The notes under the pieces: generated by a model
Told to the model about the DNA's origin: nothing
The model's database searches: none
Seen by the model: the letters and a program-made list of their open reading frames with translations, nothing else
Shown: positions 11,122 through 21,192 of the stretch, in pieces
Position numbering within the stretch: position 1 is the stretch's first letter
Layout: every line of letters begins with the position of its first letter
Program-made: the position numbers and the translations under genes
Source: Lophium mytilinum
Lineage: Eukaryota > Ascomycota > Dothideomycetes > Mytilinidiales > Mytilinidiaceae
Reading direction: 5' to 3'
Length of the DNA stretch: 64,000 nucleotides
Assembly: GCA_010093605.1 (NCBI GenBank)
Contig: MU004185.1
Coordinates: 1,926,539 to 1,990,538 of the forward strand

Positions 11122-11401
11122 ATGCCCTAAGGCACATGCGTTCGCCGCTGGCTGCATCTTTGTTTGCTTTCAAAAGTGGCAAATTCCACTATAATGCGAT
11201 GGTGTGTTATGGTATGGATAGTCGTGCATTCGGGGCTCCTGCATAGATGAAGCTCTCGAGAATCCTCTTCAATATCACGCACAAGGCGTGAGTATCAATG
11301 AGAACTTTAAGTCCCGGGCCGAAGCCCTCGCCGCCAGGAACTCTGGCGACTACGCGTCCCACTTTCGTGGGCCCGATACCCTTTCAAGTGCCTTCCGGCA
11401 C
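11122..11401 (-). repeat. Hairpin array 3' of the minus-strand coiled-coil gene
   Basis: At least seven short inverted repeats, overlapping and following the 3' end of the minus-strand gene: 11388-11401 (GTGCC/GGCAC), 11358-11371 (CCCAC/GTGGG), 11332-11348 (CGCCAG/CTGGCG), 11316-11327 (GGGC/GCCC), 11275-11291 (TCACGC/GCGTGA), 11175-11190 (AGTGG/CCACT) and 11123-11134 (TGCC/GGCA). Read as RNA of the minus-strand gene, the loops include GGAA and GAAA (GNRA type) and a classical C(UUCG)G loop. The stems have unrelated sequences. A matching array lies beyond the other gene of the divergent pair at 14152-14635. Confidence 0.6.
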
Positions 11402-12562
11402 GAACTCGGTTTGAACGCCGGCTATAGTTATGTCGGCGACCATCTGAAGTATGGTGACTTCCAGTGTGCGGACCCTTTGGTTGACTTCTGCTACACGAGC
11501 CCTATCCTCCAGGAGTAGATTGTGGAGTCCAATGTTCGCGGTCTCGAGTCGATTGATGGTATTACCGTCGGCAATGGTAACATTTTGCAGGTCATCTGCT
11601 CTCCTCTTCTGCTCGTTGTACATCTGCTTCAATCTGTCGATTTCTGCATCCTTTTCTGCCTCCTTCTCAGTCAAAGTGGCGGTTCGCCGTCTGGATACCT
11701 GTGTCATGTGGTCTATCTGCCTCTTCAGCTGACGGTTCGTTGACATGTGGACCCTTCGCTGCTTCCTGAGCCGATTGTTCAAGAGCTCTACCGCGGTGAC
11801 GGCTCGGGTCCGGCGCTGCCGGTTAGCACTCTGTTCTCGACCTAGCTCTTTTTCAGAGCTGATCTGGAGACTCTCCAGCGCACTGGTGAGTCCAGCGCAC
11901 CTCCTTACTGCATCATCTTCTACCGACTTGACGAGAGTCTTGATGAGTAGTAACGTGTCAGCAAACTTTCGACGTTTGCGTTCCAGTGCAGTATTTGCAG
12001 CTGTCAGAGCAAGGTGGATGCGACTGATGTCAGTGCTAGCATCAACAACCTCGCTGCTATGAGTGGAGGCGCTATCGTCTGCATCCGCATTCAAGGAATT
12101 CGACAAAAACACGCCAGCGCCCGTTTCCGCGTTCACGGAATTCGGCGAAGGATCTGCCACTTGGGATTGCTCCCGGTCGGCATATGCAAGCAAGGGCCAT
12201 ACAGCCCCTACGCTTGACTTGAAGGAAGCGAGCGAAGACTTGATGTCCTCTAGACTCGTGAGCAATGGGTCGAAACCCGTAATGCTCGATTGGAGAGCTT
12301 CAAGAGCGGACTGAGGACGCCCGCTGCTTGAGTGCAAAGATGCGAAATTCTCACCGTCTACAATACCTTCGCTCTGGAGAACGCGGGTCTCTTGGGTCGC
12401 CTTAGCAAGGCGTTCCCTGAGAGCGTCCAAATTGGTATTTATGAAAGGTGGGAGAACCCCTAGCCGACGAGTGCACTCGTCCTTCAGCTCCTGTTGCCAG
12501 AGGGTAATTGCCTCTTCGACTTTCTCTTCGCTGGCCGAAAGCCGCACGAGTGGTGGCGTCAT
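11384..12562 (-). CDS. Coiled-coil protein of unknown function
   Basis: An intronless frame of 392 codons from ATG 12562 to TGA 11384-11386. The N-terminal ~200 residues are mixed helical and Ser/Ala-rich (SLHSSSGRPQSALEALQSS). From about residue 200 to the end, long charged heptad-like helices dominate, e.g. SNRQLKRQIDHMTQVSRRR and EKEAEKDAEIDRLKQMYNEQ, typical of a parallel coiled coil. No catalytic or targeting motif is seen. It is head-to-head with another coiled-coil gene (start 12850) across 287 bp, suggesting a shared promoter. The last codons (VPEGT) overlap the first hairpin of the 3' array. Lineage-specific protein; function not inferable. Confidence 0.7.
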   Translation of the reverse strand: MTPPLVRLSASEEKVEEAITLWQQELKDECTRRLGVLPPFINTNLDALRERLAKATQETRVLQSEGIVDGENFASLHSSSGRPQSALEALQSSITGFDPLLTSLEDIKSSLASFKSSVGAVWPLLAYADREQSQVADPSPNSVNAETGAGVFLSNSLNADADDSASTHSSEVVDASTDISRIHLALTAANTALERKRRKFADTLLLIKTLVKSVEDDAVRRCAGLTSALESLQISSEKELGREQSANRQRRTRAVTAVELLNNRLRKQRRVHMSTNRQLKRQIDHMTQVSRRRTATLTEKEAEKDAEIDRLKQMYNEQKRRADDLQNVTIADGNTINRLETANIGLHNLLLEDRARVAEVNQRVRTLEVTILQMVADITIAGVQTEFVPEGT

Positions 12563-12849
12563 CCTGGATGCGCAAAGACAACGACGAGGTGCGTAACTGT
12601 AAGTACTGACTCTGCTATGGTCTTTGTGGGAATGTGTGGTGGTAGAGGGAGAAGTTGGGTAGGACGTTGGGGCTCGTCTGAACGCGTCGCGCCTTTCGCT
12701 GACTAACCCGTCGTTTTGAATCTTCTTTCGACGTCACAGCGCTCCTTCAAACATTTCTCTACGCATCTCTTCATCCAATTCATACCATCACGTATTTCGC
12801 TTTGGCATCGAAAACGCGCAGATACCTATCGTCTATAGGGCACACGATA
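12563..12849. promoter_or_regulatory. Bidirectional promoter of the coiled-coil pair
   Basis: The 287-bp gap separates two outward-facing start codons. No TATA box stands out; the right half is C/T-rich (TTTCTCTACGCATCTCTTC near 12750-12770), a common feature upstream of fungal starts. Role inferred from gene orientation only. Confidence 0.4.
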
Positions 12850-14073
12850 ATGCGTAGGATGATGGGATCCTCCGACGGCAACGGGTTGCTGCCTGAACAG
12901 CAACCAACCTTTCGGTCGGGCCTCGCATCGAGCTCGAGCTTCATTGCTCCTGGCACGGCGCTTCGTTCGGACGAGCCGAGCTTCACGGACGTTATGGCGA
13001 CTTTCAATGTCGAGGTGACCCGCCATCGAAAGCAGGCCCACGACAAACTGGATGGCTTCCTGGCTGAGACCGCCGGGAAATACGTGCCACTTGAGCAGCA
13101 TGCCGCTTTGCAAAGGCGAGTTGCGCACTTGGAAACCGAGAATGCTTCCTTGGAGACCAAGGTCAAGAAGCTTCAAGACAATTCTCCCGACAAACTTTCG
13201 GTAGAGGCCAAATTTGAGAAGTTCGAGGAAATCCTCGAGGAGGTTCTCACGAAGTTTCTTGCGGAGAAGACATCGATTGATACTAGGGTCAAGAAGCTTG
13301 AGGGCCGTTTCGAAACGTCGAATACTACAATCGAAGAGCTGCAATCCGAAATCCATGGCCATGATGAGTCTGGCGATCACATCGACGGGATCAAGGAGCG
13401 ACTTCGGCAAGCTTCGCGTTGGATCAAGCGATTCGACCGTGACACGGAGGTTCTCCGGGGCGCCGACGATACTTTCGTTCACATCAGTGACTCGTTGGGT
13501 AAGATCGATGGAGTCCGGACCGACCTTGACCGACTGAAAACTTCGGTCAACGGCTTAGACACCAGATTCTCTGACCTGGAACGGCGAGAACGCAAGCGCG
13601 CAGCTCCTGGTGGCAAAAACGCCGAGGAATCTGAGGGGCCACCAACTCCAAAGCGGCCCCGGCTTGAATTTCCTGTGCGTCTGCGGACCACGGACACCGA
13701 ACTCAAGCCATTCTCTGCCCTTGAGGAGCAAGACCCTGCAACTGCCGAACGCTTGGTTGCCGCGATGGCTGCCCTCGTGACGAGAGACAAGGTCTTCCGA
13801 GGATCTCGCAGCGCCCACACCGATTGGTGCGTCCGCAGTCACGGCAGCGGGAGAGGTCCCGTCTGGGTCGACGATGAGCTGGATGATGAGGGCGACCCTA
13901 TGAGATCCTGCAGTGTGTGCGCAAAGAAGGGCTTGCCGTGCTTGATGATCCGTCCAACGGAGTCGGGCGAGGTAGAGCTCGTCTTGCTTCCATGGAAGCG
14001 ACACGCCACCGAGGGCGAGTGGACCAAGCACAGCTACTGGCTGTCTCCTGGGAAGCCTGTACTCACTGTGTAG
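12850..14073 (+). CDS. Coiled-coil protein with C-terminal Cys motif
   Basis: An intronless 407-residue frame from ATG 12850 to TAG 14071-14073. The same frame is open slightly upstream but has no other ATG. Residues ~50-260 form charged helices with coiled-coil character (RRVAHLETENASLETKVKKL and repeated KKLEGRFE / KKLQDN blocks). A basic stretch, RKRAAPGGKNAEES...PKRPRLEF, could act as a nuclear localisation signal. The C-terminus is compact and cysteine-bearing: HTDWCVRSHG, then RSCSVCAKKGLPCLMI, ending HSYWLSPGKPVLTV. The C-x2-C-x5-C spacing could bind a metal but no known finger fits. Divergent from the gene at 11384-12562 and followed by a long hairpin array. Function unknown. Confidence 0.75.
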   Translation: MRRMMGSSDGNGLLPEQQPTFRSGLASSSSFIAPGTALRSDEPSFTDVMATFNVEVTRHRKQAHDKLDGFLAETAGKYVPLEQHAALQRRVAHLETENASLETKVKKLQDNSPDKLSVEAKFEKFEEILEEVLTKFLAEKTSIDTRVKKLEGRFETSNTTIEELQSEIHGHDESGDHIDGIKERLRQASRWIKRFDRDTEVLRGADDTFVHISDSLGKIDGVRTDLDRLKTSVNGLDTRFSDLERRERKRAAPGGKNAEESEGPPTPKRPRLEFPVRLRTTDTELKPFSALEEQDPATAERLVAAMAALVTRDKVFRGSRSAHTDWCVRSHGSGRGPVWVDDELDDEGDPMRSCSVCAKKGLPCLMIRPTESGEVELVLLPWKRHATEGEWTKHSYWLSPGKPVLTV

Positions 14074-14151
14074 CCCAATCCCTTCGTCGCTCTATTCGTC
14101 TATACTGTCGAGACATGCGCCAGCACCTCCCCCTCCTTCCCATCTTCCATT

Positions 14152-14635
14152 GCACCGCAAGGTGCTTTGGCTTTGTACCGCGCCGAATGGCGCTTTAGCT
14201 TTCATGTCTGTTTACGTCCGCCTTTCGGCGGATTAGCCTTCTATTGCGCTTCGCGGCGCATTGGCCTCCTATTGTGCTTTGTGGCACATTGGCTTTCTAT
14301 TGCGCTTTGTGGCGCATTGGCCTCCTATTGTGCTTTGTGGCACATTGGCCTCTTATTGTGCTTTGTGGCACATTGGCTTTCTATTGCGCTTTGTGGCGCA
14401 TTGGCCTCCTATTGTGCTTTGTGGCACATTGGCCTCTTATTATGCTTTGTGGCACATTGGCCTTCTATTGCGCTTTGTGGCGCATTGGCCCTCTATTGCG
14501 TCGAAAGATGCTTTAGCTTTCATTTCTTTTTCGTCGGCCACAATCGTGGCCGTTCATTGCACCGCAAGGTGCTTTGGCGTTTGATTTTTCACCCCGTCGG
14601 CATACGTGCCGGCGTTTGCGCATCTTCGATGTGCA
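14152..14635 (+). repeat. Array of 17 hairpins, partly a 28-bp minisatellite
   Basis: Seventeen small inverted repeats begin 79 bp after the stop of the coiled-coil gene. In the centre (14245-14484) they form a 28-bp tandem repeat: 16 nt of hairpin (TGYGC-TTTGTG-GCRCA) plus a 12-nt pyrimidine-rich linker. In this core the third base pair is either T-A or C-G, changed on both sides together; one unit (14441) has a single mismatch. The outer stems differ in sequence: 14152 and 14559 (GCACC/GGTGC), 14180 (GCGCC/GGCGC), 14217 (TCCGCC/GGCGGA), 14498 (GCGTC/GATGC), 14535 (CGGCCAC/GTGGCCG), 14595 (8 bp) and 14617 (8 bp). Loops include GCAA, GAAA and TACG. The unit length is not a multiple of three, arguing against a protein repeat. 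Confidence 0.8.
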
Positions 14636-15611
14636 GTAAAACTTCAGCGAATTGCTTGCACTTCTACGTAGTGCTGAGGACCATTAACCTGATACAGGCG
14701 AAGCCAAGACAAGCAAAAGACTCTCAACGAGATTCTCAGCAAAGAGACTCACTCCCGCGGGATGCTGAAGCTACACGAGCGATGCATTGGCCGGGATTAT
14801 CCCTAACACTACGTCCACTAGATACGATACTCCACGGAGTCTTTCTATGATGGCAGAGCAGGTATGTAGTAAAGTATTCACCGTCTCCTTCTGTCCCCCT
14901 TCCTTTTGCTAATACTCAAGGTCGCCAAATCATCACGGACTTCGAGAAGCCGATGCGGCACTGCCAGAGGGTAAGAGCTCATCAAATCGGTGAGACATGG
15001 CGTCAATGCTGTTAACGATCCAGAGCACAGAGGAGTTGTCACGTATGATTGTGCATTTGGCCTAGTCTAGGATTGTCTTTGCCGGAGATGGCGGCGATCC
15101 TCAGCGGCGAGCTCCAAGGTTTAGTACCGGGCGGCTGATATGCTAATACGAAGCCCGTTCGAGACCAAAAGCTGATACAACCGACACTAGTAATCCAATG
15201 CGATGTATATGTATCTTTATGTTACACTTATCTTCTAACATATAGGCCTGAGGCTTTCCTATGGTACGATAAGCAAAATGTATACGGATAGAAAGTGAAT
15301 GGTGCCGAAAAGATGGCTTCATCGCAAGGCTATGTTCTAATCTACAAGTCTCTGGATCCGTTCAGTACATCCACCTTTCTTTTGATAAGTGTAGGCTAGA
15401 CGTCCCCCAAATAGCTCACTACCCTCGCAGCCGTTAGTCGCGACGTGATGTGATATATGTGAAGTAGAAAATCATTCCAACGACGGATATCGCTAGACTA
15501 GAACCTTGTTCGGAAAATGTGGGACTTTACATCTGGAGCTTCTTGCTTTGAATAGGCATAAGGACCCGCATGGGTGCTAGCAACGCAAGCCGCAGTGGAC
15601 AGTGGATAGTT
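14636..15611. other. Intergenic region, no gene seen
   Basis: About 1 kb between the hairpin array and the 3' end of the secreted-protein gene. No open frame with family features, no obvious repeat. Confidence 0.45.
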
Positions 15612-17197
15612 TCATCGTCTGCCTGGTAGCCCCGGCGTACCAGGGGGATCGACTGGAGGAGGTTGTGCAGCTACGGCATCAATTTGGTATATTCCTTCTC
15701 CGCATCCTACCTTGACCGAGTTGACCTTGGTCATCACCTGGTCGTTTGTATTGAAGCACCCAAGGAAACTGCCAAATATTTGGTCGCAGCGCTGTTGACA
15801 TTTGTTCGTGTTCGGGTTCCATGCGATGTTGAACTTGTAGTTGATTTGGTCCGGATACTGATGCTGGCCCCAAGCGTCCTCCCATGTCATTTCGAATTTG
15901 CGCGGCACCTTTATGTCGAGACCAGTGCAAAATGACGTAACAATTCTACGTCTGGTTAGATGCCGAGTTATTCTAAGAAGACTAGCCTTGTGAAGCCTGT
16001 ATATACTAGTTTGTGTACAGATCATTGACAAGGCACTGGATTGGGAGATAACCTACCCATCGAAGAGTGTGGAGTTCATTTTGGCCGTATCGTCATTGCT
16101 ACACGTCACTTGGGGATCGAAGTTTCGCGCCTTGAAAGTGAACTTTTTGTCGCTCCAACATGGGCAGTCTTTCCACAATTCGTCGGCAAAACCGACGCAT
16201 CGCTGCAAAGCTGTTTCACCTCCGCAGTTTTTGCAGTATGGCACTCGGTCTGGGAGATGGCATTTGGCGGAGCTGGATTGTGCCGCGGGTGCGGCGTGTG
16301 CCAAAGAACTCGGGATAACGTACGGTGCTGTGCCAGTAGGTGACTCGTTTAACACAAGAATGGTATAGCAAAGCCAATATAGCACTCTCATAGCGTTGTC
16401 TAGAATCTCGGCCTTAAGGACGTTGTGAGTAACCAGGAAACCCGCAAATTGGACGAGACGATGGAGCATGTCGCGCCCGTCTTGGAAAGGCGGATCTGGA
16501 ATTCCACGTTGATCGATTTCGTCCGGTAGTCCTTGTAGTCGGCCGGCATCCAGGCCGTTGATGACTGCCTCTGCTAAAGATGGAAGGCACTCTTCAAGCC
16601 ACCTAAAGGCATGTGTTAGCAGATGTACGCAAAAGGGAATGCTTCCTCGGACGGGGCTACAGCATCTGCCTGTGTACACTTGCTTGCTGCTGTTTGAAGT
16701 CCTGCTACGTTTTCAATATGGTCAAAGGAGCTTACTCTGACTTTTGAGACAGTGTCGAGAGACTTCAGACAGCAGCAGAACTAGGGCTGCACTTAAGAAC
16801 ACCGCAACCGAGGAGCTATGAGACCAGTACTTTACTTACCGTTTTCGACCTTTCGGACAGAATCCTAGAGATTGGAACAAAAAGTCAGACACCCTGTTGC
16901 CCACATCTTCCGAGAACGTGATGGTAATGTCTCCGGGATTGGGTCCGTCTGTGGGTACTCGTATGATCAATTTCCTGCTGCACTGTTAGATCATCTCTCT
17001 CGCGGTTTTCGTCACTACGTTGGGGCACCACACACCGTGGCAGCACGTTGTGCAAAGGTTTATGAGAAGTAGAGAAGAAGGAAGACTACTAACCCGTTAC
17101 TTCGCTGCAAAATCTGCCGTGGTGTTTCTGATAATGCATGGCCGGCGGCAAACTCGAGGGTTGAGCACAGAAGTGCAAGAAACAACGAGAAGCGCAT
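15612..17197 (-). CDS. Secreted cysteine-containing protein, unknown function
   Basis: Modelled with four exons on the minus strand: 17197-17101, 16948-16840, 16704-16057 and 15945-15612, total 395 residues. The ATG at 17197 starts a good signal peptide, MRFSLFLALLCSTLEFAAG. The middle exon has a helical stretch (WLEECLPSLAEAVINGLDAG) and then a cysteine cluster, CKNCGG...CVGF...CPCW. The last exon encodes SFCTGLDIKVPRKFEMTWED, followed by CQQRCDQIFGSFLGC and a short Pro/Gly tail. Intron ends fit GT-AG and preserve phase, but the first donor (GTAACG) is weak, so the first two junctions are provisional. Even without a family name, the signal peptide and paired cysteines point to an extracellular protein. 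It is divergent from the metalloprotease gene at 17984. Confidence 0.6.
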
Positions 17198-17983
17198 ATT
17201 GCGTTGACATGGACTTGGGCTTGTCGAAGGAGCCGTTCCTTGTATTACTATCAAGAATTTAGGCCTTCGGTTCTGCAGGTCAATGGGCTGGATGTACCAC
17301 CTTGGATATACATTTTCATACTGAGTGCAACCAAATGCGAAACGAATCCTGCAGCCAGTAAATCACGGCCTTTCGGATGAAACTTTTGGCGCCCGTGGCA
17401 ACGGCTTCTTGGCGGTGGCGAAGGTCGTGAGGCGCGGTTGCATATATTATATGCACGCTTGTGGCACAGAACACTCACCTTCGCACGCCTACTAGGCATG
17501 GAGGACTGTGGTCTTGAAAACGGATAGCGCTTAGGATGTCGACCGCGGATTCGATTATGTGCGTTTCAGATGGAATGCGCCGTGGTATGCTATTCTTGCA
17601 CGCGCTGGAGGCGGCTATGCATACCTTGGCAGCATGCAACTTTGGCCTTTTCTTTCGGGCACCGACCTGAGAGTAGCACTGGAGTTATGGCGGGTGGCCA
17701 TTGATTCGCTTGTTCTAATAGTAATCCAACAACGTTCTTCTGCGGCGTATGGCTTCGCAATATGCGGGATCTCCAGAAATATCTGCGCCCTGCAACACTG
17801 TATCAAGAACCGGGCGTGCAGCACCTCCTGAACGGCGTTCTTCTATCCGCGCCCGAGACAGGATGTTGAGAGGAGAGATTCTGCTAAGTGATTTCACATA
17901 AATCAAACGATAGATCCGCATGACTAGCCCAAGAAACTTGATACCCACGAAACGACTCCAAAAGCTCCAGGTACCCCGGAAAT
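17198..17983. promoter_or_regulatory. Shared upstream region of two secreted-protein genes
   Basis: 786 bp between two outward-facing genes that both begin with signal peptides. No convincing gene inside; regulatory role inferred from the divergent arrangement. Confidence 0.35.
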
Positions 17984-19868
17984 ATGAAGACCAGAATGCT
18001 AAGAGTCTGGATCTTTGTGATCCTTGCTTCCGTTTGGCTGCCCGGTGCCATCTGTGTTGGTTCCCCCGACCCTCTCACCTACTGGATCGACGCAAGCTGC
18101 GACTCAATAAATTACATCGTCAAGCCAGCTATCGAAGGGGCGCGTACCATGGCCAAGCGTGCAGCAGCCAGGCTGCCACCAGACTACAGCAACCCGTATA
18201 TGCACGAGGCTTTCGTGCGTGTTTTCCATTGGCTCAAAGTGACGAGGGCGAACGAGCAAGACCCAAACTCTCAGTTAGAGCCCACTCTAGAATATCTAAA
18301 GGTTTATCGTGAGTATATCCAGCTATAGTTCATTGGTTTCACGCTTACCTGGCACCGTCTGAGGTCCTCTGTTCTGTTCTTTCAAATTAGAAATGCGCGT
18401 TTTGACAAGCCTAATAGCTGTCGAGGATACCTCAGACGGTGTTAGACTACCTATAGGTACTGTACACTGCGCTGACGGCCTTTGGACACATAGGTGTACT
18501 AGATACGATTGGAAACTACATGACAGAGACAACAAATCGCAAGGCCTCCGAGGTTCGAATCTACTGTGACGATGATAGGGATGTTGATCAGGGCGGGCGA
18601 TGGTCTCCAATACCGGTCCAGAACGAAGACCCTGAGGACATCAAAAACAGCAACTTACCTGGAAGTATACACGATAAGGGTCTTCGGGAAGACTATCCCG
18701 AGGATGGACCGTGGCGAATGTGGGAAGATAAGACCAACTGGATAAGGAGGGAAGCAGGGACGCGAGGTTGTCAGCACAATCAACCACAGTTTTCTAATGA
18801 CAATAATAATGAGGGTATCAGCTACAGAAATAGATACATGTCCAAGGCCGATCATCCGGATTTTGACGAGGGGGAGAACGAGAACCGAGTGACTATCACG
18901 GTAAGTCAAAAGGGTTCGGTACATTTTCCTGATTTTCACGGATTTGTTTCAACCTAGCGTTGAAATCTACAGACTCAGCTAACGCGACGTAGCTATGTGA
19001 CCAACACATACGGGAGTTAGCACTAGCCAGCATTGACACATACCGTGACGAAGGCATGTTTCCACAAAACCAGCCTCATGGGCCGATGAACGAACCCGCT
19101 TGGGTGAAAAACGTCAAAATGTTGCAAGATCCGGTCTCTGTAACAGTTCTACACGAGGTATGTCAGCTAGCTACAGAACTAGGTCAGAAGTGATGGGCAC
19201 ATGAGTATGTCACTGCTGAAGCTCCAATCATGCCCGCTCAACAGCACTGCCAGGAGTGGCCCAGCCAGCAGGCAGGTGGCCAGCTCAGAGGTTGCCTGAA
19301 TCCCAATTTCAAGACCCAGACGTGTGATTAACGGGGCACCCCAAGCAGTGACAAACGAGCGTGCCCAGACCTTTTACCAACAGACTGATTTTCGGTCAGC
19401 TGATTATGCTACAGTTGACTCACATAACACGGCCCGACTTCAATCGTGAGGCTTTCATTTCGCAAATACGTTTTACTGAGCGCTAACATCTTTGAAGTGG
19501 AAGATGTAAGCTGGGTGCGGCTAATACCCGAAAATCCCGATGATTCGGATGGCGAAGGAACGAAGGACCTAGACGACCCTGCTAATTGGGCTGACCCTTA
19601 CGACTTCATACACATCTTGAGGAGATTCGGCCGGCCTGATTCCTATATCAATGCAGAGAGTGTGGCAATAATAGCTGCACTAGCACGAGCAGCGGACTTT
19701 GGATACAGGCTCGCAGATGTGAGCCAGATGAGTAACGGCGAACTCGTGTTTGACCCACATCTTGAAAAGATCGGTGGAGAGAATTATCAACGAAGAAAAC
19801 GTCGTGCAAATGACATTTCCAATACCACGGAGCGACTGGACTTGGTGGGGACGCCTTTCTCCGCTTAA
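17984..19868 (+). CDS. Secreted zincin-type metalloprotease
   Basis: Five exons, 17984-18308, 18494-18900, 18993-19157, 19415-19445 and 19498-19868, give 432 residues. The protein opens with a signal peptide, MKTRMLRVWIFVILASVWLP. It continues with YWIDASCDSINYIVKPAIEG and a conserved SEVRIYCDDD. The active-site helix is built across an intron: exon 3 ends VTVLHE and exon 4 starts LTH, making HELTH, the HExxH zinc motif. The last exon has INAESVAIIAALARAADFGY, similar to the segment that follows the zinc site in fungal aspzincin-like or Lys-specific metalloendopeptidase-like proteins. The third zinc ligand is not certain. The intron inside the motif is 257 nt, far longer than its neighbours, and carries a copy of a dispersed repeat (19216-19270). 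The tiny 31-nt exon 4 is required to keep frame. Extracellular peptidase is inferred. Confidence 0.7.
19216..19270 (+). repeat. Dispersed CACTGYCAGGAGTGG repeat, copy in an intron
   Basis: A copy of the short dispersed family also seen at 54502, 56513 and 56661. It shares the order CTGC..GCTCC.., a GC-rich middle, then CACTGCCAGGAGTGGCCC and GCCAG. It lies within the intron that splits the HExxH codons of the metalloprotease. Confidence 0.5.
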
Positions 19869-21192
19869 TCGTAACTGTCTTCATTCGAGCGTTCAACGGA
19901 GGACTTCGGTGCTTGGAGGAAAGGGTGCACCCCAGTTCGCCGCCGTCTGAGGTGCTTCAATGTAGGACTAGAAGTCCACACGAGATGTAAAATCCAAGAC
20001 GGCACAAATTTGAGCGGTCCCAAATGCTTTAGTCGCCTGCCATCCAATTGTTCTTAAGATGGCATAAAATACGATTCGCACTTCAGCACAAAGTCGAAGT
20101 CGGCGTTTAAAGAGAGAGCACAAACTCGTTCTATAATACTATACCTTCGTATGTACTTTTCATGTGGCTTTGCGTTTCAGTTTGTCGAGTTGTTGGGCCT
20201 TGTGCATTCATGTTCCACATAGAGTAATTGGTCGCGGTGTTGGGATTCGATGAAAGAGAGTTGGTGTCTCTGATTTGGCATGTCTGGCTTCCTGAATCAA
20301 CTCGTTCAACGAACCCTTTGATTCATTGAGCACTTTACTGTGGCTAAATGACTGGATTCCCAAACATCAGTATCCAGTATACACTCCCTCTATTCCTACA
20401 ATCGTTTGTAACCGCAAGTGGGGATTACATGACTGTGCCATGAGATCCGCCTTCCAGGTAGATGTATCCTCTTCTTCCTACTAGATGTATCCCTCAATTC
20501 GGATTATCGCGTATTCGGGCGCCATCTCATCTCCTATGAGACGATCGTGGGACCGATGCGCTCTGTAGAGATCGGACTCAAGGTCGCCGAGCGAGGGGTG
20601 GTGTTGTTTGACTTCGCTGAGGAGACCGTATAGCTGTACAAAGGTATGTATGTACAATAGTTCCGGGATGAGGGGTACTTCCTAAGATCGCTGGGATCCG
20701 GGCGTTCGATGTCGACCACGAAGAGGCTTAGACACGAAGGCGGAAATCGTATGCTGGACAGAGGTTTCAAGCAAAACCGACGCTGAATGGCTATGTGGGG
20801 TGAATCGTTGGAAGTGAGTGCGACCGTGACACGCGTGAGAGAGCATCAACGCGCTCAGACGCTAGTTCGATGACTAACCAGGTTTAGTTCGCCGTTCACC
20901 GCGTCCTCATCCTCTTGAACTGATTCATCTGGGACTATATCCCTCTACCAAATGTCTGCTGCATGGAAAAGATTCGTTTTTTCCTCGACCACTTTGCTGT
21001 AAGCGCGTTAAGATGTGGCGTTGGGGCACAGCAACAAGCAACCAACCTCCGAAATTTCTCACCCTGACGTCTTAACCCGCCTCTAGGTCTCCAAAAAATC
21101 CCTCTACGATCCTCTACAATCATCCTGTTCTTATTCCAAATCTTCTTGCGTGTCCTTGATAATAGCCTCCTGTTGCATACCGCTTCTCTAGA
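19869..21192. other. Intergenic region, no gene seen
   Basis: 1.3 kb between the protease and the first F-box gene. Short frames on both strands lack family features or ATG context. The 150 bp before the F-box ATG is T/C-rich, as expected of a promoter. Confidence 0.45.

Noticed and set aside
14167-14850. Long open frame across the hairpin array
   Set aside because: The 28-bp unit is not a multiple of three, all three frames are open for the same trivial reason, and the peptide is a repetitive artefact of the hairpins.
18540-18560. GGTTCGAATC, resembling a tRNA T-loop
   Set aside because: It lies in the coding exon of the metalloprotease and has no matching acceptor or anticodon stems around it.
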